Source: Candidatus Zixiibacteriota bacterium (lineage in GTDB: Bacteria > Desulfobacterota > Binatia > UBA9968). Taken from it: 64,000 bases of DNA. A model generated the notes under the pieces. That model worked only from the letters and a program-made list of their open reading frames with translations, was not told where the DNA came from and did no database searches. Position numbers and translations under genes: made by a program. The stretch's first letter is position 1, and each line of letters begins with the position of its first letter. Location: assembly GCA_035574315.1 (NCBI GenBank), contig DATLYW010000012.1, forward strand, positions 145,741-209,740, given 5' to 3'. Of the stretch, positions 44,490 through 54,100 are shown piece by piece.

Positions 44490-45593
44490 TCAACGCAACT
44501 GCTTGCGTACGATGATGTCCTCGATCAGCTTGTAGCCCTTTTCCTTCAGCTCGGCCATCTTCTCGTGGCCGATCACCACCTTGCGGATTCTCTTGTCCGC
44601 CAGCGCGTTGAGGATCTCCTGCCAGCCGGCCTTGGCCCCGGTGCGCGCCGGAATCGTTCCGCCTCCGCGCACCAGCGCCACCACCCCGTCCTCGCTGAGA
44701 AGGAAGTCCATGTAGAGCGCCGCCGCGTGGGGGTTTTTCGCGCTCTTCATGATCCCCGTGTGGCTCCCGAGCGATCCCGGAGTCGGATTCGGCCAGACCA
44801 TGGCGATCGGACATTTCTTCTCGTACTTCATCTGCATGACCCGAGGCGGATAGACCTCCACGGCGATCTTGGTCTCGCCGCTGCAGAGAAGCTGCACCTG
44901 CAGCGTGTGGCCGCGCCGCGGCACGGCGCCGTTGCGCATCAGCGCCTTCATGTACTCCGCGGTCTTGGCCTCCCCCCAGTCCATGAGCCAGGCGAACACC
45001 GCCTGCTCGGGCTCGTTGTCGATCGAGATGTCGTTCTTCCATTTCGGATCGAGCAGGTCCGGATACCCCCTCGGGGCTTCGCTCGGCTTGACCAGGCTGG
45101 TGTTGTAGGCAATCACCACGAGCGTGTAGTCGTTGACATACCACCGCCCTTGCTTGTCCCAGAACTGGCTCGCGTAGTGCTTCTTCTCGGGAGAGTCGTA
45201 CCGCGCGTGAACGTCGGCCTTGAGCAGCTCGCCGATGTTGTCGAAGTCCACCCCGACGACGTCGGCCGGCAGCTTTCCGACCCGGTGCTCGAGCAGGATC
45301 CGGTCCAGCCCTTTCGCGCCCTGAAGGCGCGAGGCCTCGACCTTGATGAACGGGTATTTCTTGCTGAAGGCGTTGGAATATTCCTGGATGGTCTCGAGCC
45401 CCTGATTGGAGTAGACCACCACCCGACCCTCTTTTCGCGCCCCCTCCTCGAGCCGCCGCTGCCTTTCCTTCGGCGGGAGCTTGTTGATCCCGGCGAGCAG
45501 CTCTTCGACCGTGGCGGCCGCGGCCGGAGAGCAGACGGCCACCGCCAGGCAGGCTACGGCGTGGAGTGCCGCCAGCGCTTTGATGAGCTTCAT
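44490..45593 (-). CDS. ABC extracellular solute-binding protein family 1 (iron/FbpA-like)
   Basis: 367 residues with signal sequence (about 1-27, ending SPAAAA). Mature region starts EGRVVVYSNQGLETIQEYSNAF, characteristic of the Fe(III)/thiamine/phosphonate group. No tyrosine pair typical of classical FbpA could be assigned by eye, so the ligand may be different. GGGAGGT precedes ATG. Tail-to-tail with the fused permease; the two probably work together although on opposite strands. Confidence 0.85.
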   Translation of the reverse strand: MKLIKALAALHAVACLAVAVCSPAAAATVEELLAGINKLPPKERQRRLEEGARKEGRVVVYSNQGLETIQEYSNAFSKKYPFIKVEASRLQGAKGLDRILLEHRVGKLPADVVGVDFDNIGELLKADVHARYDSPEKKHYASQFWDKQGRWYVNDYTLVVIAYNTSLVKPSEAPRGYPDLLDPKWKNDISIDNEPEQAVFAWLMDWGEAKTAEYMKALMRNGAVPRRGHTLQVQLLCSGETKIAVEVYPPRVMQMKYEKKCPIAMVWPNPTPGSLGSHTGIMKSAKNPHAAALYMDFLLSEDGVVALVRGGGTIPARTGAKAGWQEILNALADKRIRKVVIGHEKMAELKEKGYKLIEDIIVRKQLR

Positions 45594-45638
45594 CGTGACC
45601 TCCCTGGCGCTCGACGAACCGGTCGAACGCCGCCCCGT

Positions 45639-45667
45639 TTTCTAGCAATGAACCGCGCGCAAAGCAA
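45639..45667 (-). promoter_or_regulatory. Promoter of the solute-binding protein gene
   Basis: Minus strand TTGCTT (45662-45667), 17-bp spacer, TAGAAA (45639-45644). Confidence 0.45.
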
Positions 45668-45710
45668 AGGGCCGATGTCGCCCGGGTTCTCCCGCCCGGA
45701 AGCGAGAGAG

Positions 45711-46823
45711 CTAACCCGGATTCAAGTGCTGGGCCAGTTTGAGGTGGATGCGCCGCACCCGCTCGATCTGCCCTTTGGCCGGGAAACGTTCGTAGAACCC
45801 TTCGGAGCGGAACTCCCGCGCGAGGCCCGACCACGGGCGGAGCACCGGGGCGAAGACCCCCGGCGAGCGCTCCTCCTGCCACGCCTGGATCAGTTTTCGG
45901 TTGTGCAGGAGATCGCCGAAGACCCGCAACAGGGCCTTCAGCGTGACGTCGCGGGTGAACATGAACTTTTCGTTGTCTCCCCAGATCGCCTCCATCACCT
46001 CGCGCACCGCCTTGAGATAATCGCGCACGAGCGGATAGAGGCGATCGGCCCGCATCTGGAACTGCTCGTCGAAGAAGCGCCGGTTGGCCTGCACGACCTT
46101 GTAGAGCTCGTTGAAGAGCTCTGACTGCAGGATCCATTTTTCCTGCCGGCTCCTCCCCCCCAGGCGGTTGATGCGGTAGCGCAGCGGCGAGTCGTTCTGC
46201 TCGTAGAGCAGGTTCACGACCCTGGCCGCGAGCTTCTTTTCGGGGGTTTCCCAGGAGACCCGCTCGTAGAGATCGACGAGGTGCGACTTGTTGATCCGCG
46301 TGTGGGTCGAATTGATGATGACGAACATCTCGGTGGCGAAGTCGCCGCTCTTGCCGTCGAAGAGCACGCAGGGGACGTCGAGCTGATCGGCCAGCTCCGG
46401 ATGGCGCTGGCGGTAAAAATGGAGCGCCGCCAGCCGGTGCTGGCCGTCGATGACGAGAAACTTGCCGCCCGGCTCGCTGAGAAATCCCACCTGCTCGGAA
46501 AGATCGGACCTGCGAAAGCGCAGCGTTTCTTCGGTGAAGAGCAGGATCGTGCCGGGGATCAACGGCTGGGAAACCGCGTTTTCATAGAAGTTGACGATCT
46601 GGCGGATCTTGCGCCGGTTGAGCACGCGTTGAAACGACTTCTCGCTCCGCTCGATTCCCGCGATGAACTTCGCCACCTCGTCTTCGCCCGGCTCCTCGGC
46701 CTCGATCTCCTCGCCCTCGAAATAGTAGCGGCTGGTGAACCGCACGCGCTCCAGCAGATCGGGCGCCTTGTAGGCGACGAAGTAGAAGGCGCCTTCCTTT
46801 TGCACCACGCGGGTCGCGAGCAT
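45711..46823 (-). CDS. DGQHR-domain (DndB-like) protein
   Basis: 370 residues. The signature IDGQHRLAAL (125-134) and the ParB-like contexts PLIPGTILLF and FVIINSTHTRINKSHL place it in the DGQHR group. This group includes DndB, the regulator of DNA phosphorothioation clusters, and other proteins from defence or DNA-modification loci. No dndA/C/D/E, methylase or nuclease gene is in the window. ATG 46823 has GGAGGG upstream and a perfect TATAAT -10 box. It is divergent from a penicillin-binding protein gene. Function here is unknown. Confidence 0.82.
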   Translation of the reverse strand: MLATRVVQKEGAFYFVAYKAPDLLERVRFTSRYYFEGEEIEAEEPGEDEVAKFIAGIERSEKSFQRVLNRRKIRQIVNFYENAVSQPLIPGTILLFTEETLRFRRSDLSEQVGFLSEPGGKFLVIDGQHRLAALHFYRQRHPELADQLDVPCVLFDGKSGDFATEMFVIINSTHTRINKSHLVDLYERVSWETPEKKLAARVVNLLYEQNDSPLRYRINRLGGRSRQEKWILQSELFNELYKVVQANRRFFDEQFQMRADRLYPLVRDYLKAVREVMEAIWGDNEKFMFTRDVTLKALLRVFGDLLHNRKLIQAWQEERSPGVFAPVLRPWSGLAREFRSEGFYERFPAKGQIERVRRIHLKLAQHLNPG

Positions 46824-46844
46824 AGGGGGATCCCTCCGGCGGCG

Positions 46845-46865
46845 ATTATAATTCGGCCCGCCGAA
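46845..46865 (-). promoter_or_regulatory. DGQHR gene -10 box with adjacent inverted repeat
   Basis: Minus strand perfect TATAAT (46845-46850) directly preceded by TTCGG-CGGG-CCGAA (46852-46865). A TTGACT at 46874-46879 is too far (23 bp) to be a normal -35, so an activator or autoregulator at the palindrome is plausible. Confidence 0.5.
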
Positions 46866-46988
46866 CCATTTCCAGTCAAAAATCTCGCCCTCCGGCCCTT
46901 TTCGCTAGCCGACGGGGTTTGCGGCCTCGGGCGAAGCGATCTCGTCTTAGTGTCACGGCGGTTTTGTGGTATGCTGCATCGCGCCTCC

Positions 46989-49900
46989 ATGGACAGCAAT
47001 TCTGTTTCTCCGGAGCTCTCCCGGGTCTCCGCGGTCCGGGCTCGGCGGGGTTTTCTCCTCGCCGGCGAGCGTGTGAGAAAATGGCGGCGCCGTGCGATTG
47101 CCGCGTTGCTGCTGACCGGTCTGGTCCTCCTCGAGATCCGCGCGTCGTTGCTCCAGTCATGGTTTTTCACCAGCACGAACGAACGGCTCTTTTACGAGCT
47201 CGCCGAGGGGAAAAACCCGAACCTGGCCCTGCCGCGGCCCGCCCCCTACGATGAACGCAGAGGGTACTCGAAAATCGCGGTGTTTCAGGCGCGCCTCGAG
47301 AGCCAGGGGTACGAGGTCACCCGGCAGGCGCGGCAGTCGGAAACCATGGTCGAGCTGATCCGCCGCGGCATTTCCCCTCCCTATCCCGAGGCGGCGGGGG
47401 CCGGGATCGACATCCGCGGGCAGGACGGTCGTCCCCTGTTCCGCTATGCGCAGTCCGATTTTCTGTTCGAGAAGCTGGAGGATATCCCGCCCCTGTTGAT
47501 CCGCACCCTGCTGTTCCTGGAAAACCGCGATCTCGACAGCCCGGACTCGCCGTGGCAAAACCCCGCAATCGAGTGGGAGCGGCTGATCAAGGCGGCGTTC
47601 CTCTACGTCGGTTCCAAGCTCTTCCTGCCGGTATCGGTCCAGGGCGGAAGCACGCTGGCGGTGCAGCTGGAGAAATTCCGCCACTCGCCCCATGGCCGCA
47701 CCGACTCGCCGCTCGAGAAACTGCGCCAGCTGATCGGCGCCAGCCTCAAGGCCTACCGTGAGGGCGCCAACACCCGCAGGTGGCGAAACCGCATCATCGT
47801 CGATTATCTCAACAGCGTGCCGCTGGCCGCGGCGCCCGGCTACGGGGAGATCCACGGGATCGGCGAAGGGCTCCACGCCTGGTTCGGCCTCGACCTCAAG
47901 GAGGTGGTCGCGGCCCTGAAAAAGCCGGGCGCGGGGCCGGAAAAGGCGCGGGCCTACAAGCACGTGCTCACGCTGCTGATCGCGGTGCGGGCGCCTTCGG
48001 TCTTCCTGGTCGAGGAGCGCGATTCCCTGGAGGAGAAGGTCGGCCAGTTCACGCGGTTGATGGCGCGCGCCGGAGTCATCGACTGGGAGCTGGCCGCGGC
48101 GGTGCAGGGGACGCCGATCCAGTTTCTGCCAGCGGCGCCGCTGGCGCCGCAGCCTTCATCCGTCAAGAACAAGGCCGCGAATTCCATCCGCACCGCGCTG
48201 ATGGAGCTACTGGGCGTCACCAACCTCTACGATCTCAACCGCCTTGACCTGCAGGTGGCGAGCACCATCGACGTTCCGCTGCAGAAGTACGTCACCGACT
48301 TTCTCCACAGCCTGGCGGACCGCGAAACCGTCCAGCGCTACAACCTCAACGGCGAAAGGCTCCTGGAAGGAAAGGATCCGCGGAAGGTCATCTATTCGTT
48401 CCTGCTCGTCGAGCCCACGCCCGCGGGGAACCTGGTGCGCGTGCAGGCGGATAACCTTCCCGGCCCTCTCGACTTCAACAAGAGCGTGAAGCTCGAGCTG
48501 GGTAGCACGGCGAAGCTGCGCACGCTCACGCACTATCTCGAGATCATGGCCGAGCTCCATCGGGAGCTCAAAGGGCTCGACCCCGGCGCGTTGCGGCAAC
48601 GGGCGCAGAACGCGCGGGATCCGCTCACGCGCTGGGCGGCCGCGTCGCTGCAAGAGCACCAGGGTCTCGAGCTGGAACCGTTTCTCGAGCTTGCCCTGGA
48701 ACGCAAGTACTCGGCCAGCCCGCACGAGGATTTTTTTACCGGCGGCGGGCTGCATCGTTTTGAAAACTTCGACCCGGACGACGACCGGCGTATCCCGACC
48801 TTGCGCGAGGCCTTCAGGAACTCTACCAACCTCGTCTTCATCCGGCTGATGCGGGACCTCGTGAGCTACCACCGGGCGCGGCTGCCCTACGACGCCGATG
48901 CCGTGCTCTCCGATCCGGAGCATCCCGAGAGGCTCCGGCTCCTCAGGGAAATCGCCGAGGAAGAGTCGCGCGGCGTACTGCGCCGCTCCTACCAGCTTTA
49001 CCAGGGAGCCGCCGCCGGGCAGATCGTGGAGCGGCTGCTGGGCCAGCGCCGCACCGCCCGCCACCTCGCGATCCTGTTTTTCGCGTGGAAGATCGGATCG
49101 GACGAGCCCGCGCTCGCGGCCTGGCTGAGCTCCCACGGCGAATCGCACTCGGCCCGGGTGGTGAGCGAGCTCTTCCGATCCTACTCCAACCCGCGCTTGA
49201 ACCTTTCCGACTACGGCTATCTGCTCTCGGTCCATCCGCTCGAGCTGTGGTGCGCCGGGATGCTCGCGCGCAAACCAACCATGTCCTGGCAGGAACTGTA
49301 TGAGGCGAGCGCCGAAGCCCGCCGCGTCAGCTCCGGCTGGCTCCTGCAGTCCCGCAACCGCCGCCCCCAGGATCTCCGGTTGCGGATCCGCGCCGAGCGC
49401 GACGCCTTTGCGCGGATGACCCCCTACTGGCAACGGCTCGGCTTTCCCTTCAAGACCATGGTGCCGTCCTACGCCACCGCGATCGGCAACTCCTCGGACC
49501 GCCCGGTGGCGCTGGCGGAGCTTCTCGGGATTCTCGTCAATGACGGGGAGCGGCTGCGTCGTTCGGTGCTCGACAAGATTCACTTCGCGCCCGGCACTCC
49601 GTACGAGACGGTCTTCGAGCAACAGCCGAAGGGCGGCGAGCGGGTACTGGCTCCCGAGGTCGCGCGCGCCGTCAGAAGGGCGATGGCCGAGGTGGTCGAG
49701 CACGGCACGGCACGCCGGCTGAAAGGGGTCTTCCGGCTTCGCGACGGCAGGCTGCTCGTGGTCGGCGGCAAGACAGGCTCGGGCGACAACCGCTACGAAA
49801 CCTTCAACCGCCACGGCGCGGTCACCAGCTCGCGCCCGACCAACCGCACGGCCGCCTTCGTCTTCTATATCGGCAAGCGCTATTTCGGCGTGGTCACCGC

Positions 49901-50132
49901 TTACGTGCAGGGCCAGGAGGCGGGCGATTACCATTTCACCAGCGCGCTCCCAGTTACGATCCTGAAGCTCCTCGCCCCGGCGATCCTGGCCGTCCTCGAC
50001 GGCAAAGCGCCGCCGGCCGATCTCCGGGTCTGGTCGCCCCACGAGCCCGCCGGGCTGCTTCACGCCAGCGCGATCCGGCCGGAGTTTCCGCCTCGGGGTG
50101 CCGGGGATCAGGTGCCGCGGCGATTGCCGTAG
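46989..50132 (+). CDS. Divergent bifunctional class A penicillin-binding protein
   Basis: 1047 residues. One N-terminal membrane anchor (about 38-55). A GT51-like glycosyltransferase domain keeps the Glu of the first motif (E178 in FLENRDLDS, usually EDRRF) and QGGSTLAVQLEK (usually GGSTITQQL). The transpeptidase domain has S506-T-A-K (ELGSTAKLR), NSTN near 611-614 and K928-T-G (GGKTGSGDNR). All catalytic signatures are present but altered. Between the second and third motifs a roughly 310-residue helical region is inserted, longer than in PBP1a/1b. Start ATG 46989; an in-frame ATG at 46971 is possible. Confidence 0.83.
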   Translation: MDSNSVSPELSRVSAVRARRGFLLAGERVRKWRRRAIAALLLTGLVLLEIRASLLQSWFFTSTNERLFYELAEGKNPNLALPRPAPYDERRGYSKIAVFQARLESQGYEVTRQARQSETMVELIRRGISPPYPEAAGAGIDIRGQDGRPLFRYAQSDFLFEKLEDIPPLLIRTLLFLENRDLDSPDSPWQNPAIEWERLIKAAFLYVGSKLFLPVSVQGGSTLAVQLEKFRHSPHGRTDSPLEKLRQLIGASLKAYREGANTRRWRNRIIVDYLNSVPLAAAPGYGEIHGIGEGLHAWFGLDLKEVVAALKKPGAGPEKARAYKHVLTLLIAVRAPSVFLVEERDSLEEKVGQFTRLMARAGVIDWELAAAVQGTPIQFLPAAPLAPQPSSVKNKAANSIRTALMELLGVTNLYDLNRLDLQVASTIDVPLQKYVTDFLHSLADRETVQRYNLNGERLLEGKDPRKVIYSFLLVEPTPAGNLVRVQADNLPGPLDFNKSVKLELGSTAKLRTLTHYLEIMAELHRELKGLDPGALRQRAQNARDPLTRWAAASLQEHQGLELEPFLELALERKYSASPHEDFFTGGGLHRFENFDPDDDRRIPTLREAFRNSTNLVFIRLMRDLVSYHRARLPYDADAVLSDPEHPERLRLLREIAEEESRGVLRRSYQLYQGAAAGQIVERLLGQRRTARHLAILFFAWKIGSDEPALAAWLSSHGESHSARVVSELFRSYSNPRLNLSDYGYLLSVHPLELWCAGMLARKPTMSWQELYEASAEARRVSSGWLLQSRNRRPQDLRLRIRAERDAFARMTPYWQRLGFPFKTMVPSYATAIGNSSDRPVALAELLGILVNDGERLRRSVLDKIHFAPGTPYETVFEQQPKGGERVLAPEVARAVRRAMAEVVEHGTARRLKGVFRLRDGRLLVVGGKTGSGDNRYETFNRHGAVTSSRPTNRTAAFVFYIGKRYFGVVTAYVQGQEAGDYHFTSALPVTILKLLAPAILAVLDGKAPPADLRVWSPHEPAGLLHASAIRPEFPPRGAGDQVPRRLP

Positions 50133-50794
50133 AGGTCGATCTGCAGCCGCGGCGAGTAGGCATAGCCGTGCCGCCTGCACAGCTCGGCGATGAGCGGACC
50201 GCGCTCCCGCAGCTCGCGCCGGGTCCGCGCCTGCGCCATCAGGAGAACCCGCTCCCTTTGGATGCCGTGCAGGCGCTCGAGGAGGGCTTCGACCTCCCCA
50301 AGGTCGCTTTCGTCCTCGACCACGAACTTGAGCTGGTAGTCGTAGGCTTCCACGAAACGCTGGATCACCTCGAGGTTCAGCCGCCTGCCTTCGTGCATGT
50401 TCGCGAACCTGCCCCGCTGCCTCTTCCAGGGGGTTGAGTTGGCGAGCTTGGGGCTGATCGAGAGCAGGTCGCACGCGACGGGCTTGAAGAGCGTCGCCGC
50501 CGTCTCGATCGTGACGTGAAAGCAAAGATCCTTCAGCCTGCTGGCGAGCGCCTCGATGTCGCGGGCGATCAGGGGCTCGCCGCCGGTGATCACCGCGTGC
50601 CGGGTCGGGTAGGCCCGGACCGCCTCGACGACGGCCTCGACGCTCCATTCGCGCCCCGTCGGCCGCCATGACGTGTAGGGCGTATCGCACCACGCGCAGC
50701 GGAGGTTGCATCCCGACGTCCGCACGAAGGCCGAGGGGACCCCCGCCAGCCTGCCTTCGCCCTGAATCGAATAGAAGATCTCCGCGATCCGCAC
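50108..50794 (-). CDS. queE: 7-carboxy-7-deazaguanine synthase
   Basis: 228 residues. Radical-SAM enzyme with SAM-cluster cysteines C29, C33, C36 (CNLRCAWC) and N-terminal YSIQGEGRLAGVPSAFVRTSG. TGGEPL follows. It ring-contracts 6-carboxytetrahydropterin to CDG in the queuosine pathway, which starts from the folE product. The 3' end overlaps the penicillin-binding protein gene by 25 bases on the opposite strand. No queC or queD is in the window. Confidence 0.95.
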   Translation of the reverse strand: MRIAEIFYSIQGEGRLAGVPSAFVRTSGCNLRCAWCDTPYTSWRPTGREWSVEAVVEAVRAYPTRHAVITGGEPLIARDIEALASRLKDLCFHVTIETAATLFKPVACDLLSISPKLANSTPWKRQRGRFANMHEGRRLNLEVIQRFVEAYDYQLKFVVEDESDLGEVEALLERLHGIQRERVLLMAQARTRRELRERGPLIAELCRRHGYAYSPRLQIDLYGNRRGT

Positions 50795-50876
50795 GACGGC
50801 TCCCGAGGAATCTTATCATCCGAGGCGGCGCCGCGACAGCGCGCGGGTCCGCCTCGACCTCAACGCCGCCGTGTGG

Positions 50877-50882
50877 TAGAAG
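50877..50882 (+). promoter_or_regulatory. Candidate extended -10 box of the 80-aa gene
   Basis: TAGAAG preceded by TGTGG and, 17 bp upstream, TCGACC. The start would be about 55 bases before ATG 50944. Weak evidence. Confidence 0.25.
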
Positions 50883-50943
50883 TTTAAGGTTGGCTGACGG
50901 GCGACCAAGGTCTTTCCGTTACGCCACGAGATTTTCGCCGGCG

Positions 50944-51186
50944 ATGAGTGCGGACAGAGAAGCCATTTTGGCCGAAGAGCGAAAGCTGCGGCGGCTGGCC
51001 AGAGCCATGGACCTCGCCGCCGTCCTGCTGCGCAGCGTCGACCTCACGCTCGAGGAGGCCCAGGACGTCGTGGCCCACGCCAAAAAGACGGCGCTGCAGC
51101 TCTTTCCCGACAAGGAAGAAGTGTTCGATCTCATCTACGGCTCCCGGTTTCGCCGCATCCTGATTGAAAAGTACCGTCTCCAGTAG
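50944..51186 (+). CDS. Small helical protein of unknown function (80 aa)
   Basis: No family recognised. Mostly helical and charged ([38 protein letters not shown]), ending in a short basic tail. No signal or membrane segment. It lies five bases before uvrA on the same strand, so the two are almost certainly co-transcribed. Possible roles are an accessory or regulatory partner in repair, or unrelated. Length and high codon regularity support a real gene. Confidence 0.7.
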   Translation: MSADREAILAEERKLRRLARAMDLAAVLLRSVDLTLEEAQDVVAHAKKTALQLFPDKEEVFDLIYGSRFRRILIEKYRLQ

Positions 51187-51191
51187 CGCCG

Positions 51192-54100
51192 ATGAGCCAG
51201 AACTGGATCCGGATTCGCGGGGCCAGGCAGAACAACCTCAAGGGCTTCGACCTCGATATCCCGCTCAACGCCCTGACGGTCGTGACCGGGGTCAGCGGCT
51301 CGGGCAAGTCGACGCTGGCCTTCGACATCCTCTACGCCGAGGGGCAGCGCCGCTACGTCGAGAGCTTTTCCGCCTACGCGCGCCAGTTCCTCGACCGCAT
51401 GGACAAACCGGACGTCGAAAGCATCGAGGGCATCCCGCCCACGATCGCCATCGACCAGAGCCGCGCCGTGAAGACCTCCCGCTCCACGGTCGGCACGATG
51501 ACCGAGCTGCACGACCATTTCAAGCTGCTGTTCGCCAAGCTCGCGACTCTCTACTGCGCCGGCTGCGGACGAGCCGTCGAGCGCGACACGGCGGCTTCGG
51601 TCTTCGCCAAGCTCGCCGGGCTCGAAGCGGGAACTCCCGTCATTCTCACCTTTCCGTTGACGCTGGCGGCGACCGGCTGGCAGGACGTCCGGGCCGGCCT
51701 TCAGCAGGCCGGCTTTCACCGCCTGCTCGTGCGCAGGGCCGTCGAGGATCTGAGCGCCATGGAGTCCCGGCCTGGTCCCGGGCCGGTCGAGGTCGTGGTC
51801 GACCGCTTCACCTACCGGCCGGAGAACAAGAAAAGAATCCTCGATTCCCTGGAGCAGGCGTTTCACTACGGCAAGGGCAGGCTGAACCTCTTTTTCCCCC
51901 GCGAAGACTGGCGCCGCGAACCGTTCAGCGCGCACCTGCACTGCCCGCACTGCGACCTCGCCTACCCCGACCCCACCCCCAATCTGTTTTCGTTCAACAG
52001 CCCGATCGGAGCGTGTGAAACCTGCCGCGGCTTCGGCCGGGTGATGGACATCGACCTGGATCTGGTCATTCCGGACCCCGGCAAATCGCTCGCCGACGGC
52101 GCCATCAGGCCCTGGATCACCAGAGCCCGGCGGATGCAGCGCCTGATGGAGTTCTGCGAGCGGAAGAAGATCCCGGTCGACAAGCCGTTCGGTCATCTCA
52201 CCGAGCGGCAGAAACGGCTGATCGTCGACGGCGAGGGCACGTTCCCGGGCATCCGCGGGTGGTTCCGGCGGCTGGAGCGGAAGAGCTACCGCATGCACGT
52301 GCGGGTCCTTCTCTCCCGCTACCGCGCTTACCTGCCGTGCCCGGAGTGCGGCGGGACGCGGCTCAAGCCGGCCGCGCTTCACTACCGGATTGACGGCAAG
52401 AACATCGCCGAAGTGAACGCAATGAGCGTCGGCGAAGCGGCGCGCTTCTTCGACGGGCTCAGGCTCGCCGAGGGAAGCGACGCGGTGGCGGACCTGATCC
52501 TGGCGGAAATCCGCCGCCGGCTTGGCTATCTGGTCGGCGTCGGGCTCGAATACCTCACGCTCGACCGCCAGTCGCGTACCCTGTCCGGCGGCGAGCTGGA
52601 GCGCGTCGATCTCACCACCGCGATCGGCTCCTCGCTGGTCAACACGCTCTACGTGCTCGACGAGCCGTCGATCGGCCTGCATCCGCGCGACAGCCATCGT
52701 CTCGTCGAGATCCTCCACCGGCTGCGCTCGAACCGGAACACGGTGGTCGTCGTCGAGCACGACCCCGAGATCATCAAGGAAAGCGATTACATCGTCGACC
52801 TCGGCCCGAGAGCGGGCGAGCAGGGCGGTCAGGTGGTGTTCGCGGGGAGCTACCCCCGGCTTCTGGAGGACCGCAAATCGCTCACCGCCGCGTACCTGAG
52901 CCGGCGCCGCGCGATCGCGCTTCCGGAGCGCCGCCGCAAGCCGCTCCTCCAGCGGGCGATTCGGATCCGCGGCGCCTGCGCGAACAATCTTAAGAACCTC
53001 GACGTCGAGATTCCCCTCGGCGTTCTGGTCTGCATCACGGGGGTCTCGGGCTCGGGGAAATCGAGCCTGGTCGACGAGGTGCTCTACCGCAATCTGAAAA
53101 AGCTCAAGGAAGCGCCGTCGGCACCCGTCCTGCACTGCGCGGCCATCGAGGGCGCGGACAAGATCTCGGAGGTGACGCTGGTCGATCAATCGCCGGTCGG
53201 CACCACGCCCCGATCCAATCCCGCCACTTACATGAAGGCGTTCGACGGCATCCGCAAGCTTTTCGCCGCCACCGATCTCGCCCGGCTGCGCGGCTACCTG
53301 CCGTCCACGTTTTCCTTCAACGTCGAAGGCGGCCGTTGCGAGACCTGCCGCGGAGAGGGCTTCGAGAAGATCGAGATGCAGTTCCTGTCCGACGTCTACA
53401 CCTCCTGCCCCGAGTGTCGCGGCAGCCGCTTCCGCGAGGAAATCCTCGAGGTCACCTACCGCGGCAGGAACATCCGCCAGGTGCTGGACCTCACGGTCGC
53501 CGAGGCGATCGAGTTCTTCAAGGATGTCCCCGAGGTGATCAAGGGGCTCGAGCCGCTGCGCGCGGTCGGCCTCGACTACATCCGGCTCGGCCAGCCGCTC
53601 ACGACGCTTTCCGGCGGCGAGTCGCAGCGATTGAAGCTCGCTTCCCACATGGCGAAGGCGCGCCGTGCGGGAACGCTCTTCATTTTCGACGAGCCCACCA
53701 CCGGCCTCCATTTCGCGGACATCGAGCGGCTGCTGAAGGCCTTTCAGGAGCTGCTCGATCAGGGCCACTCGGTGGTCATCATCGAGCACAACCTCGAGGT
53801 CGTCAAATGCGCCGATCACGTCATCGACCTCGGTCCCGAAGGAGGCGACGGCGGCGGCCGGATCGTGGCTGCCGGTCCGCCGGAGGAAATCGCCCGGGCG
53901 GACGGCTCCCATACGGGGCGTTACCTGAGATCCTATCTGGACCCGCGCGAGCGCTCGCCGTTCAGCCCCTCGCTCGCGAAGGCCGAACCCCCCGCACCCC
54001 CCTCGGGCGCAGAGGACGGCGCGATCGAGATCGTCGGCGCCAAGGAGCACAACCTCAAGAGCCTCAACTTGAGCATTCCGCGAGATCGCTTCGTGGTTTT

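Noticed and set aside
46874..46879. TTGACT as -35 box for the DGQHR gene
   Set aside because: The distance to TATAAT is 23 bp, outside the normal 16-18 range; listed only as context.
48207..54050. Very long minus-strand frames opposite the PBP gene and uvrA
   Set aside because: No recognisable protein motif; they mirror codon bias of the real plus-strand genes. The only real minus-strand gene there is queE.
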